DNA of 64,000 nt from Chryseobacterium paridis (GTDB lineage Bacteria > Bacteroidota > Bacteroidia > Flavobacteriales > Weeksellaceae). The notes beneath the pieces were generated by a model that did not search any database, was not told where the DNA came from, and worked only from the letters and a program-made list of their open reading frames with translations. Within the stretch, counting starts at the first letter, position 1. Every line of letters starts with the position of its first letter. The stretch covers positions 326,605-390,604 of the forward strand of contig NZ_JAENHK010000005.1 of assembly GCF_016595215.1 (NCBI RefSeq), given 5' to 3'. Shown piece by piece: positions 1 through 8,943 of the stretch. Both the position numbers and the translations under genes were made by a program.

Positions 1-2
1 AT

Positions 3-2105
3 GAAGAACTCATCAGGCTTTTGCTGGCAGATTTATTTCCAACGGGCTTAACAAATAATGAAATTAAAGCGGCAAGTATTCCACTTTCTAAAATTACTTT
101 TAATTATACAGAAAGATTTAAAGACATTCTCAAAGATGCCGGAAAAGATTTTGAAATAGAACTTAGAAACATTGGAGACGATGAATTTTATGTATTCTGT
201 TGCTGTCTGATCGTACAGAGTTATTTTAAAAAAGATATTAGAAGCACTATGCCTTTGTATTATGATATCCCTAATAAACAGGGAATCATGAAACATTACA
301 AGATCACTGTCAATTCAGATTTCACTGATATTTATCCAACTGAAAAGGCCCAAATACCGACTGATGATGTTTTGGACATGCTATTGGAAAATTTAGACGA
401 TTTCAGACTTTGGAAAAAATATTTCCCTCCAAAATCATGGGTTTTGAAAGGGTTTACTATTATTTCACTGGTAGATTGTACAACGGAAGTTGCATTATCG
501 GATCTCAAATCCAGCATGATACAGATTGATCCTGAAGACCTGGCTCCGGATGAAAATTTAATTGAGATCTTTAAATCTTATTTTGATGTTGCCCAACTTA
601 ATTTCGGATTAATGCTTTTTAATAAAAAAGATCAGAAACTGGAAAAAATTCCTATCTATGAAAATCTTTTTACCAATCATATTCTCGATTTCTGGATCAA
701 TACTTTCGACGAAGAAACCCGCAAAAGCACTTTTGAAAATTTAAATAATAATTCAAAAGCAATTGTCATTTCGAATGTTGATAAAATGGAGCAGGAAATA
801 AAGGATCAGCCCTCTTTCAGCATTTTAAAGGAAAATAATATCAACAGCTTCATGGTAATTCCTATTATGAGAGATAATGAATTACTGGCCATTATGGAAT
901 TTACGTCACCCATTCCCAATAGTTTAAATGGATTGAAGCTAAAAAGACTTGAGTTTTTCACAGATATGATCCTCTTCTCCCTTAACCGATTCAGCTTCGA
1001 AAAGAACTATCAGATTGAAGCTATTATTCAAAGGGAATACACTTCCATTCATGATAGTGTAGTATGGAAATTCAGGAATGAAGCAGAGAAGTATTTTAAT
1101 GCTTCATTAGCCAAAAAAATATATACTTTAAAACAGATCTCTTTCAAAAATCTTACCCCTTTATTTGGGTTCTCCGATATCCGTTCTTCCTCCGAAAAAC
1201 GATTTAACCTGATGCTGGAAGACCTTAATAAACAAATTGAATGTCTGCATGATATTTTCTCATTAATCAATTCAGATTCTGAAAAATATCTGCTGGCTCT
1301 GGAAATTTTTGAAAATGAATTAAATAACGAAATAAAGGCGGATACAGAACAACGTTTCCAAAGATTATTACGCGATGAGATTCATCCCTATCTCCAGGGT
1401 GAACTGGAGGTAAGAACACCAAAAGAGATAAAAGCAAAAATATCAGACTACTTTGATCAGGTTTTTATCCAAACCGGCTTGTTTTATAACAGCAGAAAAA
1501 GCCTGGATGATTCCATTACACTCATCAACAGAAAGCTTGCGGACATGCTTGATGAAAGCCAGGTTAAGGCTCAATTGATCTTTCCTCATTACTACGAAAG
1601 ATTTAAGTCGGATGGTGTTGAGCATAATCTATTTACAGGTCAAAATATATCACCGGATCTTCATTATACATCTAAAGTAGTTCATCAGCTGAGATATTGG
1701 CAATTAAAGACTGTCTGTAAAATGGAGCAGGAAATTCAGACTTTTAAGAAAGATCTTCCTATTCCTTTGGATATTGCCTCACTAATCTTTGTCTATAATG
1801 AAAAGATAGATATCCGTTTCCGAATGGACGAAAAACGCTTTGATGTGGATGGAGCTTACAATTCTTATTATGAGATCATTAAAAAGAGAATAGATAAGGC
1901 TCATATCAAGAATTCCACAGAAAGAATAACCTGTCCTGGTAAAATAACAATCGTTTATTTTGGAATGGAAAACCAGAAAGAATATTTGCAATACATCAAC
2001 AAACTTCAGAAAAAAGACATTCTTCAGTCTGATATTGAATTCTTAAAAGTGGAAGATCTACAAGGGATCACCGGATTATTAGCATTAAGGGTATCTATTG
2101 TATAG
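3..2105 (+). CDS. GAF-domain protein, 5' end outside the window
   Basis: The reading frame is open to the left edge and already codes at base 3, so the true start lies upstream; the first in-window Met codon is at 21. About 700 residues are visible. Around residues 185-335 there is a GAF-like segment (LMLFNKKDQKLEKIP, then VIPIMRDNELLAIMEF), a small-molecule or signal-sensing fold. The remaining two thirds are helical and charged and match no catalytic domain I recognise; I see no histidine kinase, cyclase or DNA-binding motif. No membrane segment is visible. It ends two bases before the convergent bestrophin stop, with no terminator hairpin between. A cytoplasmic sensor or scaffold is inferred; the partner is unknown. 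Confidence 0.7.
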   Translation, partial: EELIRLLLADLFPTGLTNNEIKAASIPLSKITFNYTERFKDILKDAGKDFEIELRNIGDDEFYVFCCCLIVQSYFKKDIRSTMPLYYDIPNKQGIMKHYKITVNSDFTDIYPTEKAQIPTDDVLDMLLENLDDFRLWKKYFPPKSWVLKGFTIISLVDCTTEVALSDLKSSMIQIDPEDLAPDENLIEIFKSYFDVAQLNFGLMLFNKKDQKLEKIPIYENLFTNHILDFWINTFDEETRKSTFENLNNNSKAIVISNVDKMEQEIKDQPSFSILKENNINSFMVIPIMRDNELLAIMEFTSPIPNSLNGLKLKRLEFFTDMILFSLNRFSFEKNYQIEAIIQREYTSIHDSVVWKFRNEAEKYFNASLAKKIYTLKQISFKNLTPLFGFSDIRSSSEKRFNLMLEDLNKQIECLHDIFSLINSDSEKYLLALEIFENELNNEIKADTEQRFQRLLRDEIHPYLQGELEVRTPKEIKAKISDYFDQVFIQTGLFYNSRKSLDDSITLINRKLADMLDESQVKAQLIFPHYYERFKSDGVEHNLFTGQNISPDLHYTSKVVHQLRYWQLKTVCKMEQEIQTFKKDLPIPLDIASLIFVYNEKIDIRFRMDEKRFDVDGAYNSYYEIIKKRIDKAHIKNSTERITCPGKITIVYFGMENQKEYLQYINKLQKKDILQSDIEFLKVEDLQGITGLLALRVSIV

Positions 2106-2107
2106 AA

Positions 2108-3031
2108 TTAATCTACAAAATAAGTATCTGGTTTCTTTAACTCATTTTGTGGAATTCCTGCCTGCTCAAAAATAGAAAACTCAATTGTTCGGCAAATGCT
2201 ATTCAATGCAAGGTCATTTTCCTCTTCTCCAAATGGTTCTCCGATCTCCTGAATTATCGCATCCAAAGCAATAAAAGTATAGCTGATTAATAACACGATC
2301 AACGGCATCATCCACCCCAGGCTGTCTACTAATCCAAATGGCAGCCAGAAACAATAAAGGTATACGGTACGATGGAGAAGAACGCTGTAAGCAAAAGGTA
2401 GTGGCGTATTATAAATTCTTTCGCACCCCCCTGAAATGTTGGAAAATTGATTGAGCTGCTGATCCATCGAAGTCATTACAATCGTATCGATATTTCCTTT
2501 TCTATTCTGTTCTTTTAGCCAGTCTGCTATAAAACCTAAAATAATACTTGGAATGAATTTCTTGTTTTTCAGCTGTTCCACTTGTTCCGGGGAAAGTAAC
2601 CTAGTAAGATGTTCTGTTCCAGATTTATCACGCAACTGATAATTTAAAGACCATGAAAAAGCAGAGATCATTTTTACAATCTCCCTTTTTTCGTCCAATG
2701 TCTGACTTGAAGAATCATCAACAAAAGAGAAGATTTGTCTGGTAAGTGACCTTGTTTCTATTACTAATAAACCCCAAAGCTTTCGTCCTTCCCAGAAACG
2801 GTCATAACTCGCTGAATTGCAGAATCCCATAAAAATGGCCAGAGCTAAACCTATTAACGTAAAAATAGTAGGGTTTAAATGAACTTTATAGTCATATATT
2901 TTTCCTTTAAAAAAATAGACTCCAATTGAAAACAACGTAATCGTAATAAGCTGAACAATTATTTTCTTCAACACTGAACCTCGCCATATAAATAACATTT
3001 TCAGCCAATTGGTACGCTGTCTAACAATCAT
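2108..3031 (-). CDS. Bestrophin-family (UPF0187) membrane channel
   Basis: The 307-residue protein has the usual length of bacterial bestrophins, which are pentameric ion channels of the inner membrane. It opens with a basic stretch followed by hydrophobic helices (IVQLITITLFSIGVYFF and TIFTLIGLALAIFMGF), then the family-typical NSASYDRFWEGRKLWG segment near residues 72-87. Two more membrane helices lie near residues 225-260, and the conserved late acidic segment EIGEPFGEEENDL follows at about 262-274. It is transcribed with the HD-PycTM gene upstream (19-base gap), which suggests co-expression. Ion selectivity cannot be read from the sequence. Family assignment is firm; physiological role is unknown. 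Confidence 0.9.
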   Translation of the reverse strand: MIVRQRTNWLKMLFIWRGSVLKKIIVQLITITLFSIGVYFFKGKIYDYKVHLNPTIFTLIGLALAIFMGFCNSASYDRFWEGRKLWGLLVIETRSLTRQIFSFVDDSSSQTLDEKREIVKMISAFSWSLNYQLRDKSGTEHLTRLLSPEQVEQLKNKKFIPSIILGFIADWLKEQNRKGNIDTIVMTSMDQQLNQFSNISGGCERIYNTPLPFAYSVLLHRTVYLYCFWLPFGLVDSLGWMMPLIVLLISYTFIALDAIIQEIGEPFGEEENDLALNSICRTIEFSIFEQAGIPQNELKKPDTYFVD

Positions 3032-3050
3032 ATCCTGCTATTTTAAAAAA

Positions 3051-4238
3051 TTACAGTGTAAGGAATGCAAATGCAAAAGAAAGTACAGAAATAATAATTC
3101 CAGCCATAAAAATCTGATAGGTAATGGATAAAAGTTTATACTTTCTATCTAAAACCTTTCCCAGATAATATAAATCCTTTACCATAGAATCATAAATGTA
3201 ATCTCTGTCTTTAATAAGATCCTTCATTGCATTATGATAATCGTCGAAGATCATCTGATGAAAATTCCCAAAGAATAAAAGATTTACTTTTCTGTTCTGG
3301 ATATCCTGATTGGTAAATCTGGTCTTTGTCACATTTGGCTTTGTCGATAATATGGCGAAAATGATGGTCATTACACTGGAGATCAACAAAAGAAAACTTG
3401 GAATGATCAAATGTGCATTTTTAGGAGCATCTAATTTTGGAACCAATACAGACAAACAGACTGAAATAATAATTGCATTTACAGAAAGTAAGATATTCGC
3501 CTTACTATCCGCAATATCACTTAATCGGGTGTGATTATTTAAGGTAACTCTGAAAAGTGTATCTACACTTCTATCCGACTTAGGTTCCTTTGGTTCTTTA
3601 GGTTCTTTTTTATTATCCTTAACCTCCGTATTTTCTTTCTTCTCCTCTTCTTTTTCCAACTTCTTTTCGATCTTCTTAATGTTCTTTTTCTTTAAAGGAT
3701 CCCAATTTTCTTTGGCATAATCCGTATAATAATGGTGCTTATTTTTAAGCATATCAAGATTCCCTGCATTCCATTCATCATTTGAAAAGCATCGCACATT
3801 AGTCAATTCCCATTCTTTTCGCAATGCATCAGAAATGTCATTATAATCGTGGCTGGCAAAATGGCTGCAATCAGCATCTTTTGCTATTTTTTCCAATAAG
3901 TTCTGGGGCTCATAATTGATCTTTGTTGCCAGGATCAGCTTAGAAACATCTTCAATGTAATTTTCCGGATAATTTTCATTGGTGAGAAAATTTTTCAAAA
4001 TCTCAACCCCTTTCTCCTCATGATCTTTAGCACATTCGATGTAACCGGTATCATGAAACCAAAGTGCCAATATCACCTTCTCCTGGTCCTCCTTGGAAAC
4101 CGGTGTATTTCTCATTATTTCTTCGGCCTTATTAACCGTGTATGTGGTATGAATAAAATTATGATAGAAATATACCGAAGATAACTTATCTTTGAATAAG
4201 ATTTCAACATAATTTTTAGCTTTTTGTAAAATATCCAT
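3051..4238 (-). CDS. HD-domain hydrolase fused to a PycTM (DUF5706) membrane effector domain
   Basis: Residues 1 to about 190 form an HD phosphohydrolase domain: His26 and His30, the His62-Asp63 doublet in WFHDTGY, His73-Glu74, and a later Asp in KDADCSHF fit the metal site. A Lys/Glu-rich linker (about 190-225) leads to a DUF5706 domain with the family's ADSKANILLS motif and three membrane segments (about 245-268, 278-300 and 372-395). DUF5706 is the membrane effector domain of Pycsar anti-phage systems, which respond to cCMP or cUMP. No cyclase gene is visible nearby. HD domains hydrolyse nucleotides or cyclic nucleotides, so the fusion might remove the signal or make its own ligand; that is inference. 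It lies 19 bases upstream of the bestrophin gene, in the same direction. Confidence 0.85.
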   Translation of the reverse strand: MDILQKAKNYVEILFKDKLSSVYFYHNFIHTTYTVNKAEEIMRNTPVSKEDQEKVILALWFHDTGYIECAKDHEEKGVEILKNFLTNENYPENYIEDVSKLILATKINYEPQNLLEKIAKDADCSHFASHDYNDISDALRKEWELTNVRCFSNDEWNAGNLDMLKNKHHYYTDYAKENWDPLKKKNIKKIEKKLEKEEEKKENTEVKDNKKEPKEPKEPKSDRSVDTLFRVTLNNHTRLSDIADSKANILLSVNAIIISVCLSVLVPKLDAPKNAHLIIPSFLLLISSVMTIIFAILSTKPNVTKTRFTNQDIQNRKVNLLFFGNFHQMIFDDYHNAMKDLIKDRDYIYDSMVKDLYYLGKVLDRKYKLLSITYQIFMAGIIISVLSFAFAFLTL

Positions 4239-4264
4239 TACTGAATTTTTGTTAATGTAAATTT

Positions 4265-7200
4265 ATGAATTTATCCTTTAAAACTCATCTAAAAATAATT
4301 TCTGTTCCATTTAGATTCTTGTTGGTATCAGGACTCTTATATTCTTGTGCTACGTATAACGTAAAAAAAGGTAAAAACTTACAGGAAGTTAAAAATTCTG
4401 ATATAAAATCCGAAAATGACTTTAAAATTTTCTTAGTTGGAGATGCAGGTAATGCCGATGAAAAACAGGCACAACATACACTGAATCTTTTAAAAAATAA
4501 ATTAGATTCAGCAGACAAGAATTCTATGCTTATTTTCCTTGGGGATAATATATATCCATCGGGAATGCCTAAAAAGAAAAACAAAGATTATCCTTCAGCC
4601 AAAGAAAAGATGGAGAATCAGCTTTCTATTACCAAAAATTTCAAAGGAAAAACGTTAGTCATTCCCGGGAATCACGATTGGTATCACGGATTGGATGGAT
4701 TAAAAGCTCAGGAAGACTTTGTCAGAGATTATCTGAATGATAAAAAATCATTTTTACCCAAAAATGCTTGTCCTATCGATGATATCAACCTTACGGATGA
4801 TATCAAGTTAATCGTAATTGATAGTGAGTGGGTGTTAGCAAATTGGGATCATTATCCGGGAATCAATAAAAATTGTTCTATTAAAACCCGTGACGATCTG
4901 TTTTATGAATTCCAGGATCTGATTACTAAAAATCAGAATAAAAGAATTATTGTTGCTTTACACCACCCTGTCATCAGCAGTGGAACACACGCGGGATACA
5001 ATTCTGCAAGATCGCATCTATTTCCTTTTAAAGGAAATATTCCTGCTCCTGGTGTTGCAACGGTTATCAATTTCCTTAGAAATACCTCCGGTGCCAGTAC
5101 ACAGGACATCAATAATCAACATTATGCCGATTTGGCTAATAGATTAAAGAGTATTGTACAGGATAAAGAAAATGTCATTTTTGTTTCAGGACATGATCAT
5201 AATTTACAATACCACTCGGACAGAAATATCAGACAGGTTATTAGTGGAGCGGGTTCTAAGGTTGATCCTGCGACGATAGCTGAGCAAACAGATTTTTCTT
5301 ACGGAGGAAGTGGTTTTGCTATTTTAAATATAAGAAAAGATCAAAGCACTGATGTTGAATACTTTTCTACTAAAGATAATAAGCTTAAGTCTCTCAGCCA
5401 TATTGATATCATTAAGAAACCTGATACCTTTATAAATAATTATCCCAATTCTTTTCCAGCTACTATAACCTCAACGATATACCCTAAAAATTTAACCGAA
5501 AAAAGAAAATTCTACAGATGGCTATGGGGAGATCATTACAGAAAATATTATGGAATACCTATTGAAGCCAAAACGGCTAATATTTCTGAATTGGATGGAG
5601 GATATATACCATTTAGAGAAGGTGGGGGAAATCAATCCAATAGTTTAAGACTGAAAGCCAAAGATGGGCAGGAGTTCGTTATGAGAGCCATTAAAAAAAG
5701 TGCTGTTCGCTTTCTTAATAATATGGCTTTTAAGAAGAGTACATTCGGAGATGAGCTTGAAAATACATTTCCAGATAAATTCTTGCTTGACTTTTATACG
5801 ACCAACCATCCATTCACTCCGTTTGCCGTAGGAAACCTGGCAGACAAATTAAATCTTTTTCACAGTAATGCGAGGTTGTTTTATATCCCAAAACAAGAGG
5901 CTCTAGGAGAATATAATGAACATTACGGTGATGAAATGTATATGATCGAAGAACGCTACTCTAAAGATCCTAAAACACTTCAATATCTGGATAACGCAAG
6001 GGACATCCTTTCTACTGATGACGTTCTTAAAAATCTTTCTAAAAATTATAAATATTCTGTTGATAAAGAAACTTACATCAGAGCAAGGATTTTTGATATG
6101 CTTCTGGGTGACTGGGACAGACATTCCGATCAATGGAAGTGGGCAGAATATAAAGATGGTGATAAGATCACCTATAAACCTATTCCAAGGGATAGAGATC
6201 AGGCTTTCAGTAAATATGATGGTGCCGCATTTAAACTGATCATGAATGTTCCGGCAGTTCGCCATATGCAAACATTTAAAGATGACATTAAAAATGTAAA
6301 ATGGCTGGCGATGGAGCCTTATCCTATTGACCTTGTATTCCTGAAAGGATCTGCACAGGAAGACTGGATTGCTCAGGCAAAATACATTCAGGAACATCTG
6401 ACGGATGCAGATATTGATAATGCTTTCAATAATTTACCCAAAGAGGTAAAAGATGAAACAATAGCTGAGATTCAGAGAAAGTTAAAATCCCGAAAAGAAA
6501 AGCTGCAGGATTACGCAGCTCAATATTATGATGTATTACAGGAAAAGGTTTCTTTAGCCGGTACTGTAAATCAGGATAAATTTGTGATCATAAAGAACGG
6601 ACACTCTGTTGAAGTAAAACAATATCAACTTGATAAAAAGGGCGAAAATCCTGAATTGGTATTCAATAAAACCTATTATGATAACAAGACAAAGGAACTT
6701 TGGATTTATGGATTGGAAGATGATGATGTTTATGAAGTATCCGGAAATGGAAGACCTAAGATGACCATCAGGCTGGTAGGCGGTCCGAACCATGATGTTT
6801 ATAACGTTGCTAACGGAAGTAAGGTAAAGATTTACGATTTCAAATCTCAGAAGAATACGTATAATGCCAGCACTGCTACTAAAAATATCTCTGACGATTT
6901 CGATATCAATACCTATAATTATAAGCACCCAAAATATAATTTCTTCGCAGGATATCCCAATGCGGATTATAATCCTGATGATGGGCTTATTATTGGGCTT
7001 CTGGCCAGTTATACGGTAAACAACTTTATCCGCGATCCATACACCCAAAAACATAGTTTAAAAGCTAATTTTTACACCAATACAGCAGGTTTCAATCTTG
7101 TTTATAAAGGAATCTTTAAAAAAGCAATTTACGGATGGGATTTTAATCTGGATGCCGCATATACTACCCCTCGTTTTTCAGAAAACTTCTTCGGGTTATC

Positions 7201-7981
7201 GAATGAGAGTAAGTATGATCGAGATGCTATTCAAACAAAGTATAATAGAGCAAGAATTTCAAGATTCAATTTTGCACCTTCTATTTCTAAAAAAAGCTGG
7301 CTTAATTTACAGCATCAGTTCCAATTAACTTTTGAAGATAATAAAGTACAAAGAAACGGTGATCGTTTTGTAGATCAATCTCCGGATGTAAATCCAGCGG
7401 TATTCAAGAGTCAACAGTTCGCTGGAGCCAACTATACTTTCAGCTATAAAAATCTTGATAATAATGCTTTTCCTACACTAGGTATGGAACTTGTAGCTAA
7501 TGCGAATTGGAAAACCAACCTTTCTGATATCGACAGGAACTTTCTTGTATTAAGCGGATCTTTAAATCTTCATCATAGAATTGACAAAAAAGGAAGTTTT
7601 GTATTTTCGAACTCCAACAATGTAATGTGGATCAACAATAATAATTTTGAATTTTATCAGGCGGCAAGTATCGGAGGAAACAATGGCTTACGTGCTTTTA
7701 GAAATGACCGATTCTCAGGAAAATCATACTTTACCAATAATTCTGAAATCCGTTGGGATTTTGGAAGAGTGAGAAATAATATTATCCCGGCAAACATGGG
7801 TATTTTAGTTGGATACGATCTGGGAAGGGTATGGAATGATAATGAATTTTCCAGAAAATGGCATCAGGCTGCCGGAGTTGGCTTTTGGTTAAGTGTTGTA
7901 GAAATGTTCTCTGCAAGATTGAATTACTTCTATGGCTCTGATGGCGGAAGAGTTTCAGCGGGTATCGGAATGAACTTCTAA
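4265..7981 (+). CDS. Lipoprotein metallophosphoesterase fused to a C-terminal outer-membrane barrel
   Basis: This 1238-residue protein starts with a lipoprotein signal (lipobox LYSC, Cys28). A calcineurin-type phosphoesterase follows: GDAG (Asp60), GDN at 93-95, GNHDW at 135-139, ALHHP (His233/His234) and GHDH at 309-312, so all metal ligands seem present. Residues about 400-900 contain a region I cannot assign. The last 300 or so residues are alternating aromatic strands of a bacterial surface antigen (BamA/ShlB-like) barrel, ending in Phe as outer-membrane proteins do. Such fusions occur in Bacteroidetes; the substrate is unknown. The start lies 26 bases from the divergent HD-PycTM start, so its promoter must be inside or next to that gene. 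Confidence 0.88.
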   Translation: MNLSFKTHLKIISVPFRFLLVSGLLYSCATYNVKKGKNLQEVKNSDIKSENDFKIFLVGDAGNADEKQAQHTLNLLKNKLDSADKNSMLIFLGDNIYPSGMPKKKNKDYPSAKEKMENQLSITKNFKGKTLVIPGNHDWYHGLDGLKAQEDFVRDYLNDKKSFLPKNACPIDDINLTDDIKLIVIDSEWVLANWDHYPGINKNCSIKTRDDLFYEFQDLITKNQNKRIIVALHHPVISSGTHAGYNSARSHLFPFKGNIPAPGVATVINFLRNTSGASTQDINNQHYADLANRLKSIVQDKENVIFVSGHDHNLQYHSDRNIRQVISGAGSKVDPATIAEQTDFSYGGSGFAILNIRKDQSTDVEYFSTKDNKLKSLSHIDIIKKPDTFINNYPNSFPATITSTIYPKNLTEKRKFYRWLWGDHYRKYYGIPIEAKTANISELDGGYIPFREGGGNQSNSLRLKAKDGQEFVMRAIKKSAVRFLNNMAFKKSTFGDELENTFPDKFLLDFYTTNHPFTPFAVGNLADKLNLFHSNARLFYIPKQEALGEYNEHYGDEMYMIEERYSKDPKTLQYLDNARDILSTDDVLKNLSKNYKYSVDKETYIRARIFDMLLGDWDRHSDQWKWAEYKDGDKITYKPIPRDRDQAFSKYDGAAFKLIMNVPAVRHMQTFKDDIKNVKWLAMEPYPIDLVFLKGSAQEDWIAQAKYIQEHLTDADIDNAFNNLPKEVKDETIAEIQRKLKSRKEKLQDYAAQYYDVLQEKVSLAGTVNQDKFVIIKNGHSVEVKQYQLDKKGENPELVFNKTYYDNKTKELWIYGLEDDDVYEVSGNGRPKMTIRLVGGPNHDVYNVANGSKVKIYDFKSQKNTYNASTATKNISDDFDINTYNYKHPKYNFFAGYPNADYNPDDGLIIGLLASYTVNNFIRDPYTQKHSLKANFYTNTAGFNLVYKGIFKKAIYGWDFNLDAAYTTPRFSENFFGLSNESKYDRDAIQTKYNRARISRFNFAPSISKKSWLNLQHQFQLTFEDNKVQRNGDRFVDQSPDVNPAVFKSQQFAGANYTFSYKNLDNNAFPTLGMELVANANWKTNLSDIDRNFLVLSGSLNLHHRIDKKGSFVFSNSNNVMWINNNNFEFYQAASIGGNNGLRAFRNDRFSGKSYFTNNSEIRWDFGRVRNNIIPANMGILVGYDLGRVWNDNEFSRKWHQAAGVGFWLSVVEMFSARLNYFYGSDGGRVSAGIGMNF

Positions 7982-8003
7982 AAAGACTTTTATTATAAAT
8001 AAA

Positions 8004-8037
8004 TAATCCTCAGAAAATTTCTGAGGATTTTATTTTA
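8004..8037 (+). terminator. Rho-independent terminator
   Basis: A palindrome of the form AATCCTCAGAAA/TTTCTGAGGATT is followed by a T-rich run, 23 bases after the phosphoesterase stop. A-rich sequence on the left means it could also end the convergent lipoprotein gene. Confidence 0.85.
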
Positions 8038-8058
8038 TACTATTTATAGCCTGTTCTG

Positions 8059-8943
8059 TTAAAATGAAAATTTATATACATTTCCCCCTGTTGCTTTCGC
8101 TTTGTCTTTTTCATCAGCAATTAATAAAGTTTTATCATTAAGAAAGACAACTGCCTCTTTCTGGGAATTGTGGTTCAAAGAGATTTTCTGAATTTTAGTT
8201 TTACTAAAATCATTGGGAGTAAACCCTGTCAAAACATGAATATTTTTATGGTTCAACAACACGATTTGATTTTGCTTGCTATTGATGGAAGCAGAAGTTA
8301 TAGCAGCATCAGCATATTTTCCATTTAACTTTAATTTTCCAATCAATTGAGCTTCAAAATCCCCTTCTTTATTTGGGATCTTAAATACCAGAAATGTTCC
8401 GTCAAAACCCTTACTCCGGTTTTTAGTAAAGAGGTAAAAATTTCCATTCATTTCTACGAAAGCTTCACAATCATATAATCTGTTCGATTTCTTTGGCGGA
8501 AATTCAGTCTGTCCTTCGTAGTGGAATTTTGTGGTTTGGATAACTTTTGTACTCTTCTGGGAAGCGTCTTTGAGATCAATTTTTATAATAGAAAGATTAC
8601 GTCTGTCATTATCATTATTTCCAAAATCACCTATATAAATGTTTCCCTGAGTATCTTTTGTAATTTCTTCCCAGTCATTATTATCCGTATCTTCAACAAG
8701 AACATCCGCGACCAATTGGCCTTGTCTGTCTAATCCGTAAACCACATTTTTATTACCCTGATCTTCTATGGCCCAGATGGTCTTCTGGTCCTGAGACAAG
8801 GTAATTCCTGAAACTTCTTTTAATTTTTTGGGTAAAGAAAATTCAACTTTTAAAGTGTCATTTTTAGCTTGTTCATTTGGATTTTTAGGATTACATCCTA
8901 ATAATAAAAGAGAGGTCACCGCACAAAAAATATACATTTTCAT
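8059..8943 (-). CDS. Lipoprotein, SdiA-regulated/NHL-like propeller
   Basis: The 294-residue protein has a lipoprotein signal (LLLLGC, then Asn), so it should be anchored in a membrane facing the periplasm or surface. The rest is repeated strand-turn units such as SGITLSQDQKTIWAIEDQGN and EITKDTQGNIYIGDFGNND, resembling SdiA-regulated or esterase-like beta-propellers; no catalytic residues stand out. The ATG at 8943 is preferred over an in-frame TTG one codon upstream: it shares its A with the mazG TGA stop (TGATG), which suggests translational coupling to mazG. Function is unknown; the propeller assignment is moderate. Confidence 0.75.
   Translation of the reverse strand: MKMYIFCAVTSLLLLGCNPKNPNEQAKNDTLKVEFSLPKKLKEVSGITLSQDQKTIWAIEDQGNKNVVYGLDRQGQLVADVLVEDTDNNDWEEITKDTQGNIYIGDFGNNDNDRRNLSIIKIDLKDASQKSTKVIQTTKFHYEGQTEFPPKKSNRLYDCEAFVEMNGNFYLFTKNRSKGFDGTFLVFKIPNKEGDFEAQLIGKLKLNGKYADAAITSASINSKQNQIVLLNHKNIHVLTGFTPNDFSKTKIQKISLNHNSQKEAVVFLNDKTLLIADEKDKAKATGGNVYKFSF

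Noticed and set aside
2108..4238. Complete Pycsar defence system
   Set aside because: A Pycsar system needs a uridylate or cytidylate cyclase; none is present in the flanking genes. Only the effector-like domain can be claimed.
5903..6397. Minus-strand frame of 164 codons inside the phosphoesterase gene
   Set aside because: It is the antisense of a well-supported gene, with no recognisable domain and an improbable composition.
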